A stretch of 54,593 bases of DNA from contig FOHD01000013.1 in the NCBI GenBank assembly GCA_900111695.1, forward strand, positions 1 to 54,593. The letters are read 5' to 3'. Both the position numbers and the translations under genes were made by a program. The notes below the pieces were generated by a model. It worked only from the letters and a program-made list of their open reading frames with translations, was not told the origin of the DNA and made no database searches. Shown here piece by piece: positions 8,593 through 16,959 of the stretch; positions within the stretch are counted from its first letter, which is position 1, and the number at the start of each line of letters is the position of its first letter. This stretch comes from Olsenella sp. KH3B4 (GTDB taxonomy: Bacteria > Actinomycetota > Coriobacteriia > Coriobacteriales > Atopobiaceae).

Positions 8593-9088
8593 CGCGCGCC
8601 TCCCTTGGGGCCGTTGTCCTGGGAGCCGGCTGCGCCGCCTGGGGCTGCGGGGCGTTTGCGGCGGCAAGGTTGGAGTGGATTCGCTCGAGGAGGCCTGCAA
8701 GGGTTTTGCGCTCCTCGGCGGAAAGGCCGGCGAGCATGGCGTCCTGCTCCTCGTCGCAGACGTTGTCCCAGGCGGCAAGGGCGCCGTGGCCGGTTGCCGT
8801 GAGCTCCACGGTCTTGGTGCGGCGGTCTTCTCCGCGCGCGGTGCGTATGAGCCCCGCCTGGCGGAGAAGGTCGAGCATGCGCGATATCGCGGCGTCGTCT
8901 ACCTCGAAGTACGTCGCCATCTCGTGCTGCGTGCTCGTGCCGTGCACGGCCAGGTAGGCGAGAAGCTTGGGCTGGCCGGGGCCGAGGCCCAGCCGTGCCA
9001 TGCGTGGTCGCAGGTAGTTCGTCTGCGCGTGATACGCGCGGTAGAGCAGCATGTGCATGTCCTCGAGGGAGCGTCCCTCCTGCTCCAT
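8585..9088 (-). CDS. MarR family transcriptional regulator
   Basis: A 167-residue MarR protein: dimerisation helices at the N-terminus (MHMLLYRAYHAQTNYLRP), a winged helix-turn-helix around residues 45-95 (TSTQHEMATYFEVDDAAISRMLDLL) and the wing RGEDRRTKTVELTATG, followed by C-terminal helices. The C-terminal 25 residues are Ala/Pro/Gln-rich. The start at 9088 has GGAGGT upstream. An upstream in-frame start at 9133 lies within the palindromic repeat and would add 15 residues; it is not favoured. First gene of the exporter operon and probably its ligand-responsive repressor. Two TTGACGYATCAA sites upstream are candidate operators. Confidence 0.92.
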   Translation of the reverse strand: MEQEGRSLEDMHMLLYRAYHAQTNYLRPRMARLGLGPGQPKLLAYLAVHGTSTQHEMATYFEVDDAAISRMLDLLRQAGLIRTARGEDRRTKTVELTATGHGALAAWDNVCDEEQDAMLAGLSAEERKTLAGLLERIHSNLAAANAPQPQAAQPAPRTTAPREARDE

Positions 9089-9102
9089 GGTTGCCACCTC
9101 CA

Positions 9103-9133
9103 ATGAGACAAAGGGACAGTCCCTTTGTCTCAT
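9103..9133. repeat. 31-bp palindromic repeat, copy B
   Basis: Inverted repeat with 15-bp arms (ATGAGACAAAGGGAC) around one A. It lies between the MarR ribosome site and the candidate operator, so it would fold in the 5' leader of the exporter mRNA. Confidence 0.95.
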
Positions 9134-9139
9134 AGGTCC

Positions 9140-9228
9140 GTTGACGTATCAACTATTCCTTCTCAGCGTAACGCGAGCCGCGGGTGCAAAAGGGGACAGC
9201 GCTTCTCGTCATAAAGTTGACGCATCAA
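9140..9228. promoter_or_regulatory. two candidate MarR operators
   Basis: GTTGACGTATCAAC at 9140-9153 and GTTGACGCATCAA at 9216-9228 share a GTTGA-N4-TCAA dyad, 76 bp apart, in the region between the MarR and HAD genes. MarR regulators usually bind such short dyads near their own promoter. On the minus strand the first site contains TTGATA, which could be part of the operon promoter. The assignment is inference from position and symmetry. Confidence 0.6.
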
Positions 9229-9327
9229 TGGTTCACGTGCGGCTCGCCCCCTCGCCCTTTCCTGCCAGACGACGTGGTAGGGTGGGTGCGCGTTTCTCGC
9301 CCATTGCCTCACCTACAAGGAGGACCC

Positions 9328-10122
9328 ATGCGCACGCCCAGGCTCATCGCCAGCGACATCGACGGCACCATGCTCGTGAACTGGGCGCCGTGCTTCTCGC
9401 CGCAGATGCTGGGGCTTGTCGAGCGCATCGTCGATGCGGGGATTACGTTTGTGCCGACGTCCGGCAGGCAGTACACCAACCTGCGACGGCTCTTCTCGCC
9501 CGTGGCGGATAGGATTCCGTATGTGTGCGAGAATGGCTCGCTTGTCATTCTCGGCGACGAGCTGGTCTACCGTGCCACGATGGATGACGGTCTGGCGCGC
9601 GAGATCATCGAGGACATGCTGGCAGATCCCGGCTGCGAGCCGGTGGTCTCGGGGATGCGGACGGTCTACGTGCGCACGGGCGCGCCGGAGCTGGTGGATC
9701 ATCTTGTCAACGTGACCGGCTACAACGTGACCGAGCTTGACGATCTAGCGCATATTCCAGAGCCGTTCATGAAGGTCTCTGCATACTGCACCGATGGCGT
9801 GCCGCGCGAACGTCATTGGTACGAGCGCTTTGGCACGCGATGCACGGTCAAGGTTACGGGCCTGCAGTGGCTTGACCTCATGCCCAATGGTGTCGACAAG
9901 GGAGTTGCGCTGGCGGCGCTGGCGGGGCGCCTGGGGATTGCGGCCGAGGACTGCATGGCGTTTGGCGATGCCGAGAATGACATAGAGATGCTCGAGTGGG
10001 CGGGGTGTCCCATAACGATGGAGACGTCGCAGCCGTTGGTGCTGCCGCTTGGTCGGTACCACACCGACACCGTTGAGCACGCGTTCGAGCGGATCCTCGA
10101 CGGGCCCGGGTTCGACTGGTAG
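9328..10122 (+). CDS. Cof-type HAD-IIB phosphatase
   Basis: A 264-residue member of the Cof subfamily of haloacid-dehalogenase phosphatases. Motif I is SDIDGTML (residues 8-15, with the nucleophile Asp first), motif II PTSGRQY near 48, motif III Lys in the ..DLMPNGVDKGVAL segment and motif IV FGDAENDIEML near 212. Such enzymes remove phosphate from sugar phosphates, nucleotides or cofactors such as pyridoxal phosphate; the precise substrate cannot be read from sequence. The ATG follows AAGGAGGA. It stands alone, divergent from the MarR operon and convergent with ygiQ. Confidence 0.92.
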   Translation: MRTPRLIASDIDGTMLVNWAPCFSPQMLGLVERIVDAGITFVPTSGRQYTNLRRLFSPVADRIPYVCENGSLVILGDELVYRATMDDGLAREIIEDMLADPGCEPVVSGMRTVYVRTGAPELVDHLVNVTGYNVTELDDLAHIPEPFMKVSAYCTDGVPRERHWYERFGTRCTVKVTGLQWLDLMPNGVDKGVALAALAGRLGIAAEDCMAFGDAENDIEMLEWAGCPITMETSQPLVLPLGRYHTDTVEHAFERILDGPGFDW

Positions 10123-10188
10123 TGGGCCGTGCGCGGCGCGGTCGTCGCTTCTCGGCAGATTGACGCCACAGTGAGGGTCTCGTACGTC

Positions 10189-12261
10189 CTAGCTGCGGAA
10201 ACGCGCCCTATGGCGCCCGCCGCCCGAACGCTCGCCGCCAGCGTGCCCGCCGTGGCCCCCGCCGTTCCCCTTGCCGCCCCGAACGCGCTGCGGCCGCGGG
10301 CGCTCGGGCCTCACCAGACACTTTGGCCCGTAGCCGATAAGGTCCTCTCGGTGCGCGCGATGCAGCGCCTCCACCACCAGGTCGTAGTTCTTGGGGTCTC
10401 GGTACTGGATCAGCGCGCGCTGCATGGCCTTCTCGTGCGGGTTGGTGGGGCAGTAGACGTGCTTCATGGTGCGCGGGTCGAGCCCCGTGTAGTAGATGCA
10501 GGTGCTCACCGTCGACGGGGTGGGGTAGAAGTCGCTCACCTGCTCGGGGTTGTAGCCCAGGTCGCGGCAGAACTCCGCCAGCTTGACCGCGTCCTCCATC
10601 GTCGACCCTGGGTGCGAGCTCATGAGGTAGGGCACCACGTACTGCTCCTTGCCGCATGCGCGCGAAGCCTTCTCGAACTCGTGGACAAAGCGCTCGTAGA
10701 CGTCGTTCGAGGGTTTGCCCATCACGCGCAGCACGTCGTCGCACACGTGCTCGGGAGCCAGGCGCAGCTGGCCGGACGTGTGGTACTCGGCCAGCTCGCG
10801 GATGAAGGTGTGGTCCTTGTCGTAGAGCGCGTAGTCAAAGCGGATGCCGCTGCGGATGAAGACCTTCTTGACGCCGGGGATCGCGCGGAGCTTGCGCAGC
10901 AGGCCCACATAGCGCTCGTGGGTCACGCGCAGGTTGGGGCACGGCTCCGGCGCAAGGCAGCGCCGGTCGACGCATGCGCCGGCCTTGGCCTGCTTGGGGC
11001 AGGCGGGCTGCATGAAGTCTGCCGTTGGTCCGCCGACGTCGTTGATGTAGCCCTTGAAGTCGGGGTCGTGCGTCATGGCCGTGGCCTCGGCCACGAGCGA
11101 CTCGTCGCTTCTCGCCTGGATGATGCGCCCCTGGTGGAAGTTGAGCGCGCAGAACGAGCATTCTCCCAGGCACCCGCGGTTGCTCGAGAGCGAAAACTTC
11201 ACCTCGGCGATGGCCGGGATGCCACCGGCCGCGTCGTACATGGGGTGCGCGGCACGGGCGTAAGGCAGCTCGTAGACCGCGTCGAGTTCCGGCGTGGTGA
11301 GCGGCTTTGCGGGCGGGTTCTGAATCACGTAGACGCCGTGCTCGTACTCCTCGACCAGCGGGTGCGAGAGGTACGGGTTGAGATTTCTGCACTGGATGCC
11401 AAAGCTGCGCGCGTACTCGGTCTTGTCGGCGCGCATGGCCTCCCAGGTGGGTAGTGTCACGGGGTCCACGCACTGCTCGGTGGTTCTTGCCCGGTAGACC
11501 GTGCCGGCGATCCAGCTGATGTCGTGGACGTCCACGCCGCCGTCGAGCGCGTCCGCAATCTCGACGATGGAGCGCTCGCCCATCCCGTAGGAGATGATGT
11601 CGGCACCGGAGTCCAGAAGAATTGAACGCTTGAGCGAATCCGACCAGTAGTCGTAGTGCGCGAGTCGTCGCAGCGACGCCTCGATGCCGCCCAGCACGAT
11701 GGGCACGTGCTTGTACGTGCGGCGGATCAGGTTGCCGTAGACCACGTCCGCGTGGTCGGGGCGCAGGCCCATCTCGCCGCCGGGGGAGTAGAAGTCCTTG
11801 GGGCGGCGGTGCTTGGCCACGGTGTAGTGGTTGACCATCGAGTCCATGTTGCCGCTGCATACGAGAAACGCCAGGCGTGGCTCGCCCAGGACGGTGACGC
11901 TTGCCGGGTCGCGCCAGTTTGGCTGCGCGATGACGCCCACCTTGTAGCCGTGCGACTCGAGCACGCGCGTGATGATGGCGCACGCAAAGGAGGGGTGGTC
12001 GACGTAGGCGTCGCCGCTCACAAAGACGAAGTCACACTGGTCCCAGCCGCGCGCGGCCATGTCCTCGCGCGAGACGGGGAGAAACGCCGAGCGGTCCGGG
12101 CCTTTGTGCGCCGAGACGGGCTTGCCGCCGTGGGCGCCGTTGCGGCCGTGAGTGCCGTGGGCGCCGTGGCCGTAGCCGTCGCGCGTCCCGCGGCCGCGCA
12201 CTCCGTGCGCCTGCGAACCCGCATGCCCGCCTCGCCGAGGCTCGTGTGTCTTCTCGTCCAT
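10189..12261 (-). CDS. ygiQ: YgiQ family radical SAM protein
   Basis: A 690-residue protein of the YgiQ family (UPF0313). The middle part carries the radical-SAM cysteines CLGECSFC in SSNRGCLGECSFCALNFHQGR. Family motifs flank it: VFVSGDAYVDHPSF near the N-terminus, YSPGGEMGLRPDHADVVY, VLGGIEASLRRLAHYDYWS and later SSHPGSTMEDAVKLAEF and QVSDFYPTPSTVSTCIYYTG. Fe4S4 and S-adenosylmethionine binding are expected; the substrate is not established. Two unusual low-complexity ends are present: an N-terminal His/Gly/Arg tract of about 50 residues and a C-terminal Arg/Gly/His tail (RGGKGNGGGHGGHAGG..). The ATG at 12261 follows AAGGGGAAGT. Confidence 0.93.
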   Translation of the reverse strand: MDEKTHEPRRGGHAGSQAHGVRGRGTRDGYGHGAHGTHGRNGAHGGKPVSAHKGPDRSAFLPVSREDMAARGWDQCDFVFVSGDAYVDHPSFACAIITRVLESHGYKVGVIAQPNWRDPASVTVLGEPRLAFLVCSGNMDSMVNHYTVAKHRRPKDFYSPGGEMGLRPDHADVVYGNLIRRTYKHVPIVLGGIEASLRRLAHYDYWSDSLKRSILLDSGADIISYGMGERSIVEIADALDGGVDVHDISWIAGTVYRARTTEQCVDPVTLPTWEAMRADKTEYARSFGIQCRNLNPYLSHPLVEEYEHGVYVIQNPPAKPLTTPELDAVYELPYARAAHPMYDAAGGIPAIAEVKFSLSSNRGCLGECSFCALNFHQGRIIQARSDESLVAEATAMTHDPDFKGYINDVGGPTADFMQPACPKQAKAGACVDRRCLAPEPCPNLRVTHERYVGLLRKLRAIPGVKKVFIRSGIRFDYALYDKDHTFIRELAEYHTSGQLRLAPEHVCDDVLRVMGKPSNDVYERFVHEFEKASRACGKEQYVVPYLMSSHPGSTMEDAVKLAEFCRDLGYNPEQVSDFYPTPSTVSTCIYYTGLDPRTMKHVYCPTNPHEKAMQRALIQYRDPKNYDLVVEALHRAHREDLIGYGPKCLVRPERPRPQRVRGGKGNGGGHGGHAGGERSGGGRHRARFRS

Positions 12262-12349
12262 ACTTCCCCTTCTCTCGTCCTAATCGCAACCAGTGTAGTA
12301 GAAGGCCAGCTCACGTGCCCCGTGCGAGCCGTACCCCTCGCTTTCTCGC

Positions 12350-12392
12350 GTTACGTTATGGAATCGCTACCGGAATGTCAGTAACGTGTAAC
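12350..12392. promoter_or_regulatory. imperfect dyad between ygiQ and the phosphate permease
   Basis: GTTACGTTA (12350-12358) faces GTAACGTGTAAC (12381-12392) across 22 bp in the divergent spacer. Its position before both genes suggests a regulator site. It does not resemble a Pho box that I know. Further downstream TATGAT at 12428-12433 is a plausible -10 for the permease. Confidence 0.35.
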
Positions 12393-12465
12393 CGGCCAGC
12401 GAGAGCCCCACGTTTAGTTGCATCAGGTATGATGCTTGCGCCAGCAATCGAAAGGTGACGCCTAC

Positions 12466-13512
12466 ATGGTCAGCTTCTCCCAGTTTGTCGCGGCCGTCCA
12501 GACAAACCCGTTCCTCGCATTGGTCATGGTCCTGGTCGTTGGGACCATTTTCGTGAACGGAGCGACGGACGCTGCAAACGCCATCGCCGAGCCCGTTGGC
12601 ACGCGTGCCATTGGCGTCAACCAAGCAATCACTATGAGCGTGATATGCAACTTTGTGGGTCTCATTGGCATGACGCTCATCTCCACGGCCGTTGCCAACA
12701 CCATGAGCGGCATGGTGGACTTTGGTGGCGACACCCACGCCGCCCTCATTGCTCTGGCGGCCGCAACCGTAGGTATCGTGACCTGGGCGTCTATCGCCTG
12801 GGTCTTTGGTATCCCCACGTCCGAGAGCCACGCCCTTATCGCCGGCCTTACCGGCGCTGCGCTTGCCGTGCACGGCGGGCTTGAGGGCGTGAACATGGGC
12901 GAGTGGGTCAAGGTCATCTATGGTCTGGTGCTTTCCTCGGTCCTGGGGTATGGCGCCGGCTGGATCATCGCCAAGGTCATCCCCATCATCTTCCGGCAGG
13001 CGGACCGACGCCGCATGAACAGCATCTTCAAGAAGTGGCAGGTCGTGGGCGCTGCGGGCATGGCTACCATGCACGGCGCTCAGGACGGCCAGAAGTTCAT
13101 GTCCACCGCGATGATGGCCGTGCTCCTCTCGCAGGGAATGTCCGTTGACGGCGCGCAGTTCCCGCTTTGGATTGAGGTCATCTGCGCCGGTGCCATGGCC
13201 ATCGGGACGGCCATCGGCGGCAAGCGCATCATCAAGAAGGTGGGCATGGAGATGGTCTCGCTCGAGCAGTACCAGGGCTTCGCTGCCTCGGTGAGCGCAA
13301 CGGCATCGCTGCTCATCGCCACGCTCACCGGCCTTCCCGTCTCGACAACCCACACGTCGACCGCTGCCATGATGGGCGCCGGCGCGGCGAAAAACGTCCG
13401 CTCCGTTAACTGGGGCGTCGCCAAGGAAATGGTCCTTGCCTGGGTCTTTACGTTCCCCGGCTGCGGCCTCATTGGATACCTGCTCACCAAGCTTTTCCTC
13501 GTCGTTTTCTAA
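12466..13512 (+). CDS. pit: low-affinity inorganic phosphate transporter (PiT family)
   Basis: A 348-residue integral membrane protein with about ten helices. It has the duplicated PiT signature: VNGATDAANAIAEPVGTRAI (residues 26-45) with GIPTSESHALIAG in the first half, and MHGAQDGQKFM with GLPVSTTHTSTAAMMG in the second. These carriers couple phosphate uptake to H+ or Na+. ATG at 12466 follows AAAGGTGA; the longer upstream frame lacks a ribosome site. The DUF47 gene begins 9 bp after its stop, the usual Pit/PhoU-like pairing. Confidence 0.95.
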   Translation: MVSFSQFVAAVQTNPFLALVMVLVVGTIFVNGATDAANAIAEPVGTRAIGVNQAITMSVICNFVGLIGMTLISTAVANTMSGMVDFGGDTHAALIALAAATVGIVTWASIAWVFGIPTSESHALIAGLTGAALAVHGGLEGVNMGEWVKVIYGLVLSSVLGYGAGWIIAKVIPIIFRQADRRRMNSIFKKWQVVGAAGMATMHGAQDGQKFMSTAMMAVLLSQGMSVDGAQFPLWIEVICAGAMAIGTAIGGKRIIKKVGMEMVSLEQYQGFAASVSATASLLIATLTGLPVSTTHTSTAAMMGAGAAKNVRSVNWGVAKEMVLAWVFTFPGCGLIGYLLTKLFLVVF

Positions 13513-13521
13513 GGAGAACCC

Positions 13522-14142
13522 ATGCCCCGTGCAAAGAAAGAGGACATCTTCTACACCCTGCTCAAGGACTTCGCCGCGCGCATCGAGGACTCGGCCGTGG
13601 AGTACGTGAAGATCATCACGGACTTCCCCGACACGACGTCCGAGATTCCGCAGATGAAGGTCTACGAGAACAAGTGCGACGAGAAGGTCAAGCACATCAT
13701 GGAGGAGCTGTACTCGTCCTTCGTGACGCCCATCGAGCGCTCGGACATCAACGACCTCGCGCTTGCCATGGATGACATCGTGGACTACATGAACGCCATT
13801 GCCTCGGGGCTGGACCTCTTTAACGTGAACGAGATGCGCAAGGAGGGTCCACAGATGGCAAACCTTACGCTGACGGCCGTCAAGGACATTCACGTGATGA
13901 TTGACCACCTGCCCGACTACAAGAAGGACACGCTGGTCATGGAGAAGGCCATCGCTGTTGGCCACATCGAGGACGAGGGTGACCTGGTCTACCAGAACGC
14001 GCTGCGTCGACTGTTCTTGGAGGAGCCCAACGGCCGCTATACCGTTACGTGGACGCGCCTCTTCGACCAGATGGAAAACCTGCTGGATGCGTGCGATAAC
14101 ACGGCGGGCGTTGTGCGCTCTGTGGTGCTCAAGGGCGCGTAG
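13522..14142 (+). CDS. DUF47 / PhoU-like accessory of the phosphate permease
   Basis: A 206-residue all-helical DUF47 protein (FYTLLKDFAARIEDSAVEYVKIITDF.., ..ENKCDEKVKHIMEELYSSFVTPIERSDINDLALAMDDIVDYMNA). This family is distantly related to PhoU and is normally co-transcribed with Pit permeases, where it is thought to control transport. The acidic clusters match metal-binding E/D motifs of PhoU-like proteins. AAGGAG lies upstream of the ATG. A strong terminator follows at 14207-14250. Confidence 0.93.
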   Translation: MPRAKKEDIFYTLLKDFAARIEDSAVEYVKIITDFPDTTSEIPQMKVYENKCDEKVKHIMEELYSSFVTPIERSDINDLALAMDDIVDYMNAIASGLDLFNVNEMRKEGPQMANLTLTAVKDIHVMIDHLPDYKKDTLVMEKAIAVGHIEDEGDLVYQNALRRLFLEEPNGRYTVTWTRLFDQMENLLDACDNTAGVVRSVVLKGA

Positions 14143-14206
14143 GGGGGCGTCTTCGCGCCGCGGCGGCGTGGCCTTGCGGCTGGATCGGCCGAACAATATC
14201 TGTCTG

Positions 14207-14250
14207 AACCGCCCGCGCTGAGGGTTGAGCGCGGGCGGTTGTCGGTTTTT
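14207..14250 (+). terminator. Rho-independent terminator after pit-DUF47
   Basis: A perfect 13-bp stem (AACCGCCCGCGCT at 14207-14219 with its inverse at 14228-14240), an 8-nt loop, then a T-rich tail ending GGTTTTT. Confidence 0.93.
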
Positions 14251-14315
14251 GCTGACGATTGGCGACGTGTTTACATGGCGGAGGGGTGACAAGCTAGACG
14301 GTCTCCGGGGTCTGC

Positions 14316-14565
14316 TGCACAAAAAGGCTCTATCGGACGGAGTTTTCTGCCTTGCTGCATAAAAATGGGTTATCGGACAGTGGCTTCGGCGCGATAGTGC
14401 CAAATGGAAAACTTAAGACCCGCTTTATCGGATACTATTAGTTAACTATGCAATAATGTGGAAACTGTAGTTCAGTATTTGATATATATGCTGATAAGGA
14501 CTGTCCGATAGAGCATTTTTGTGCAGAGGTTTCGTTTTCGCCGTCCGATAGAGCCTTTTTGTGCA
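14316..14565. repeat. exactly symmetric nest of four 25-bp units
   Basis: Two direct units at 14316-14340 and 14356-14380 begin TGCACAAAAAGGCTCTATCG and TGCATAAAAATGGGTTATCG. Two inverted units lie at 14501-14525 and 14541-14565. The outer pair is a perfect 25-bp inverted repeat; the inner pair matches at 21 of 25 positions. Both pairs are 40 bp apart start to start and share one centre at 14440.5, so the layout is a precise dyad of about 250 bp with an AT-rich core. A partial unit, GCTTTATCGGATAC, sits at 14422-14435. No open frame is inside. Confidence 0.9.
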
Positions 14566-14681
14566 ACGAGGAGCCCTGGCTGCTTCGCAGAAGCATCCAT
14601 CAGCCGTGCATTTCTCAACAATTGTTTATGAATTCCCCGCTTTGGCGTCTGCGTGACCCCCTCTTTGTGCGCTTTCTAGAA
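14566..14681. other. spacer between the symmetric repeats and the nad promoter
   Basis: About 116 bp with no gene, hairpin or repeat that I can support. Confidence 0.5.
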
Positions 14682-14715
14682 CTGTCTTGTCAGATGGCAA
14701 GACAGAGTGCATACT
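14682..14715 (+). promoter_or_regulatory. nad operon promoter overlapped by NiaR-type operator
   Basis: CTGTCTTG (14682-14689) and CAAGACAG (14698-14705) form a perfect 8-bp dyad with an 8-nt centre. A promoter reads TTGTCA (14687-14692), 17 bp, CATACT (14710-14715), so the dyad covers the -35 and spacer. NiaR regulators bind dyads of this type, and niaR is the last gene of the operon. Binding by NiaR with nicotinate would block RNA polymerase. Confidence 0.8.
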
Positions 14716-14752
14716 GTCGCACCAGTGACCGCGCCAACCAAGGGGGAGCATC

Positions 14753-15691
14753 GTGGAGGAAGACCATACAGGGCGCAGCGAAGCGCTCGCCGAGAAGGTC
14801 GAGCGTCTTAAACGCGAGAAAGGCGCCGTGGTTCTTGCGCACTACTACGTTCCCGCGGAAACGCAGCGCCTTGCGGACTACGTTGGCGACTCGTTCTACC
14901 TGGCCCGACTTGCCAAGACTCTCGATGCGCCGGTCTTTGTGCTGTGCGGCGTCTCGTTCATGGCCGAGAGCGTGAAGCTCCTTAACCCCGCGCGCCGCGT
15001 TCTTATGCCGGAGCCTGCCGCAGACTGCCCCATGGCCCATATGGTGCGCCAGGAGGACGTCGATCGCGTGCGCGCTGAGGTTCCCGACCTTGCCGTCGTG
15101 GCCTACGTAAACACAACAGCCCAGGTCAAGCGCTGGGCAGACGTCTGCGTTACCTCGTCGAACGCCATCAAGGTGGTGCGCGAGCTTCCTGGGAAGAACA
15201 TCCTCTTCATCCCCGACATGAACCTCGGCCGCTACGTGGCGGAGCAGGTGCCCGAGAAGCACGTGATTTTGAACCGCGGCTACTGCCCCACGCACAACAA
15301 GATCGGCGTCGCCGAGGTCGAGGCGCTGGAACTGGCGCATCCGGACGCCTTGATTCTTGCACACCCCGAGTGCACGCGCGAGGTGCTTGACGAGGCTGAC
15401 TTCATCGGTTCCACCAAGCAAATCATCGAGCGCATCGCTACGGGAGAGGAGCGCGAGTTCATCGTGCTTACGGTGGTTGGCGTGGCGGATCAGATTGCGC
15501 TTCGTACCAAGGGTCAGGGAAAGCGCATCTGCTTCCCCGAGCCAGCGCCCGTGTGTCCAAACATGGCCATGGTCACGCCCGAGAAGCTCGTGGCATGCCT
15601 GGAGAACATGACCGGGGAGGTCGCGCTGCCGGCAGATCCGCAGCGAGCAGTCGAGCCGCTCGAGCGCATGCTCGAGCTGGCAGGGAGGTGA
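14753..15691 (+). CDS. nadA: quinolinate synthase A
   Basis: NadA condenses iminoaspartate with dihydroxyacetone phosphate to give quinolinate, the second step of de novo NAD synthesis, using a [4Fe-4S] cluster. The 312-residue length is normal. Family motifs: VLAHYYVPAETQRLADYVGDS (residues 25-45), the cluster cysteines in VLCGVSFMAESVKLLNP, ILAHPECTREV and PVCPNM, and the VTSSNAIK and GSTKQII segments. It starts with GTG at 14753 after AGGGGGAGC. First gene of the nadA-nadB-nadC-niaR operon; nadB begins 5 bp after its stop. Confidence 0.97.
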   Translation: MEEDHTGRSEALAEKVERLKREKGAVVLAHYYVPAETQRLADYVGDSFYLARLAKTLDAPVFVLCGVSFMAESVKLLNPARRVLMPEPAADCPMAHMVRQEDVDRVRAEVPDLAVVAYVNTTAQVKRWADVCVTSSNAIKVVRELPGKNILFIPDMNLGRYVAEQVPEKHVILNRGYCPTHNKIGVAEVEALELAHPDALILAHPECTREVLDEADFIGSTKQIIERIATGEEREFIVLTVVGVADQIALRTKGQGKRICFPEPAPVCPNMAMVTPEKLVACLENMTGEVALPADPQRAVEPLERMLELAGR

Positions 15692-15696
15692 GAGAC

Positions 15697-16959
15697 ATGG
15701 CACCAACTGCCGTGATTGAGAGGCCGGCGCAAAGCGCTCAGACACCTGCGCAGGCGGGCAAGAACGCTGCGACCACGCATCCGAAGGCGCTTGTGAGCGA
15801 CGTCGTCATTGTGGGCTGTGGCGTGGCCGGGCTCTACTCGGCGCTCAACCTGCCTCGTGGTCTGCGCGTGACCATGATCTGCAAGGAAGACCTGGAGAGC
15901 TGCGATTCCATGCTCGCGCAGGGCGGCATCTGCGTGATGCGCGACCAGGACGACTACGACTCCTGGTTCGACGACACCATGCGCGCCGGCCACGGAGAGT
16001 GCCGTGCCCAGAGCGTGGACACCATGATCTGGTCGAGCCGCGACGTGATCCGCGACCTGGTGCGCCTGGGCGTGAACTTTGACCGCGCGCCGGACGGCTC
16101 CTACGACTACACCCGCGAGGGCGCCCACTCGCGTCCGCGCATCCTCCACCACGCCGACGTTACCGGCAAGGAGATCACAACCAAGCTCCTCGCGCAGGTG
16201 CGCCGCCTTGACAACGTAGAGATCCACGAGCACGTGTGCATGGATGACCTTCTCGTCGAGAACGGCTCCTGCGTGGGCATCGCGGCGCACGACGCGCGCG
16301 GCCGTCACCTGGAGCTGCGCGCACGCGACGTCATTCTCGCTACAGGCGGCGTCGGCGGCCTCTACGAGCGCTCGACAAACTTCCCTTGCCTCACCGGTGA
16401 CGGGTGTCGCGTGGCGGCAGCGCACGGCGTGACGCTCGACCACATGGACTACGTGCAGATTCACCCCACGTCGCTCTATACCGAGAAGCCCGGCCGCGCC
16501 TTCCTCATCTCCGAGAGCTGCCGCGGCGAGGGTGCCATTTTGCTCAACGCTGCAGGCGAGCGCTTCTGCGACGAGCTCCAGCCTCGCGACGTGGTGTCGA
16601 AGGCCATCTACGACCAGATAGAGCGCGAGGGTTCGCGCTACGTGCGCCTTTCGTTTGAAAACGTTCCCGAGGACGTGATTTGCGGGCACTTTGCTCACAT
16701 TTGGCAGCACTGCCTCGAGGAGGGCTACGACATCCGCCACGAGCCCATTCCCGTGGTGCCGGCGCAACACTACCTCATGGGCGGCATCCACGTGGGCGCA
16801 AACTCCGAGACCACCCTGCCGCACCTCTACGCGGCGGGCGAGACAAGCTGCAACGGCGTGCACGGCGCAAACCGCCTGGCGAGCAACTCGCTTCTCGAGA
16901 GCCTCGTCTTCTCTCGGCTCGCCGCGCGCGACATCGTACGAGAAAGGCATGCCTCATGA
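15697..16959 (+). CDS. nadB: L-aspartate oxidase
   Basis: NadB is a flavoprotein that oxidises L-aspartate to iminoaspartate, feeding NadA; in anaerobes fumarate can be the electron acceptor. The 420-residue protein has the FAD dinucleotide motif VVIVGCGVAGLYSAL after a 35-residue N-terminal extension, then SMLAQGGIC, REGAHSRPRILHHADVTGKEIT, VILATGGVGGLY, VQIHPTS, SESCRGEGA and the C-terminal HYLMGGIHV..LYAAGETSCNGVHGANRLASNSLLE. It is shorter than E. coli NadB because the C-terminal helical domain is largely absent. ATG at 15697 follows GGAGG. Its stop overlaps the nadC start (ATGA). Confidence 0.96.
   Translation: MAPTAVIERPAQSAQTPAQAGKNAATTHPKALVSDVVIVGCGVAGLYSALNLPRGLRVTMICKEDLESCDSMLAQGGICVMRDQDDYDSWFDDTMRAGHGECRAQSVDTMIWSSRDVIRDLVRLGVNFDRAPDGSYDYTREGAHSRPRILHHADVTGKEITTKLLAQVRRLDNVEIHEHVCMDDLLVENGSCVGIAAHDARGRHLELRARDVILATGGVGGLYERSTNFPCLTGDGCRVAAAHGVTLDHMDYVQIHPTSLYTEKPGRAFLISESCRGEGAILLNAAGERFCDELQPRDVVSKAIYDQIEREGSRYVRLSFENVPEDVICGHFAHIWQHCLEEGYDIRHEPIPVVPAQHYLMGGIHVGANSETTLPHLYAAGETSCNGVHGANRLASNSLLESLVFSRLAARDIVRERHAS

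Noticed and set aside
12367..14403. 678-codon open frame antisense to pit-DUF47
   Set aside because: It covers two well-recognised genes and has no family features or ribosome site.
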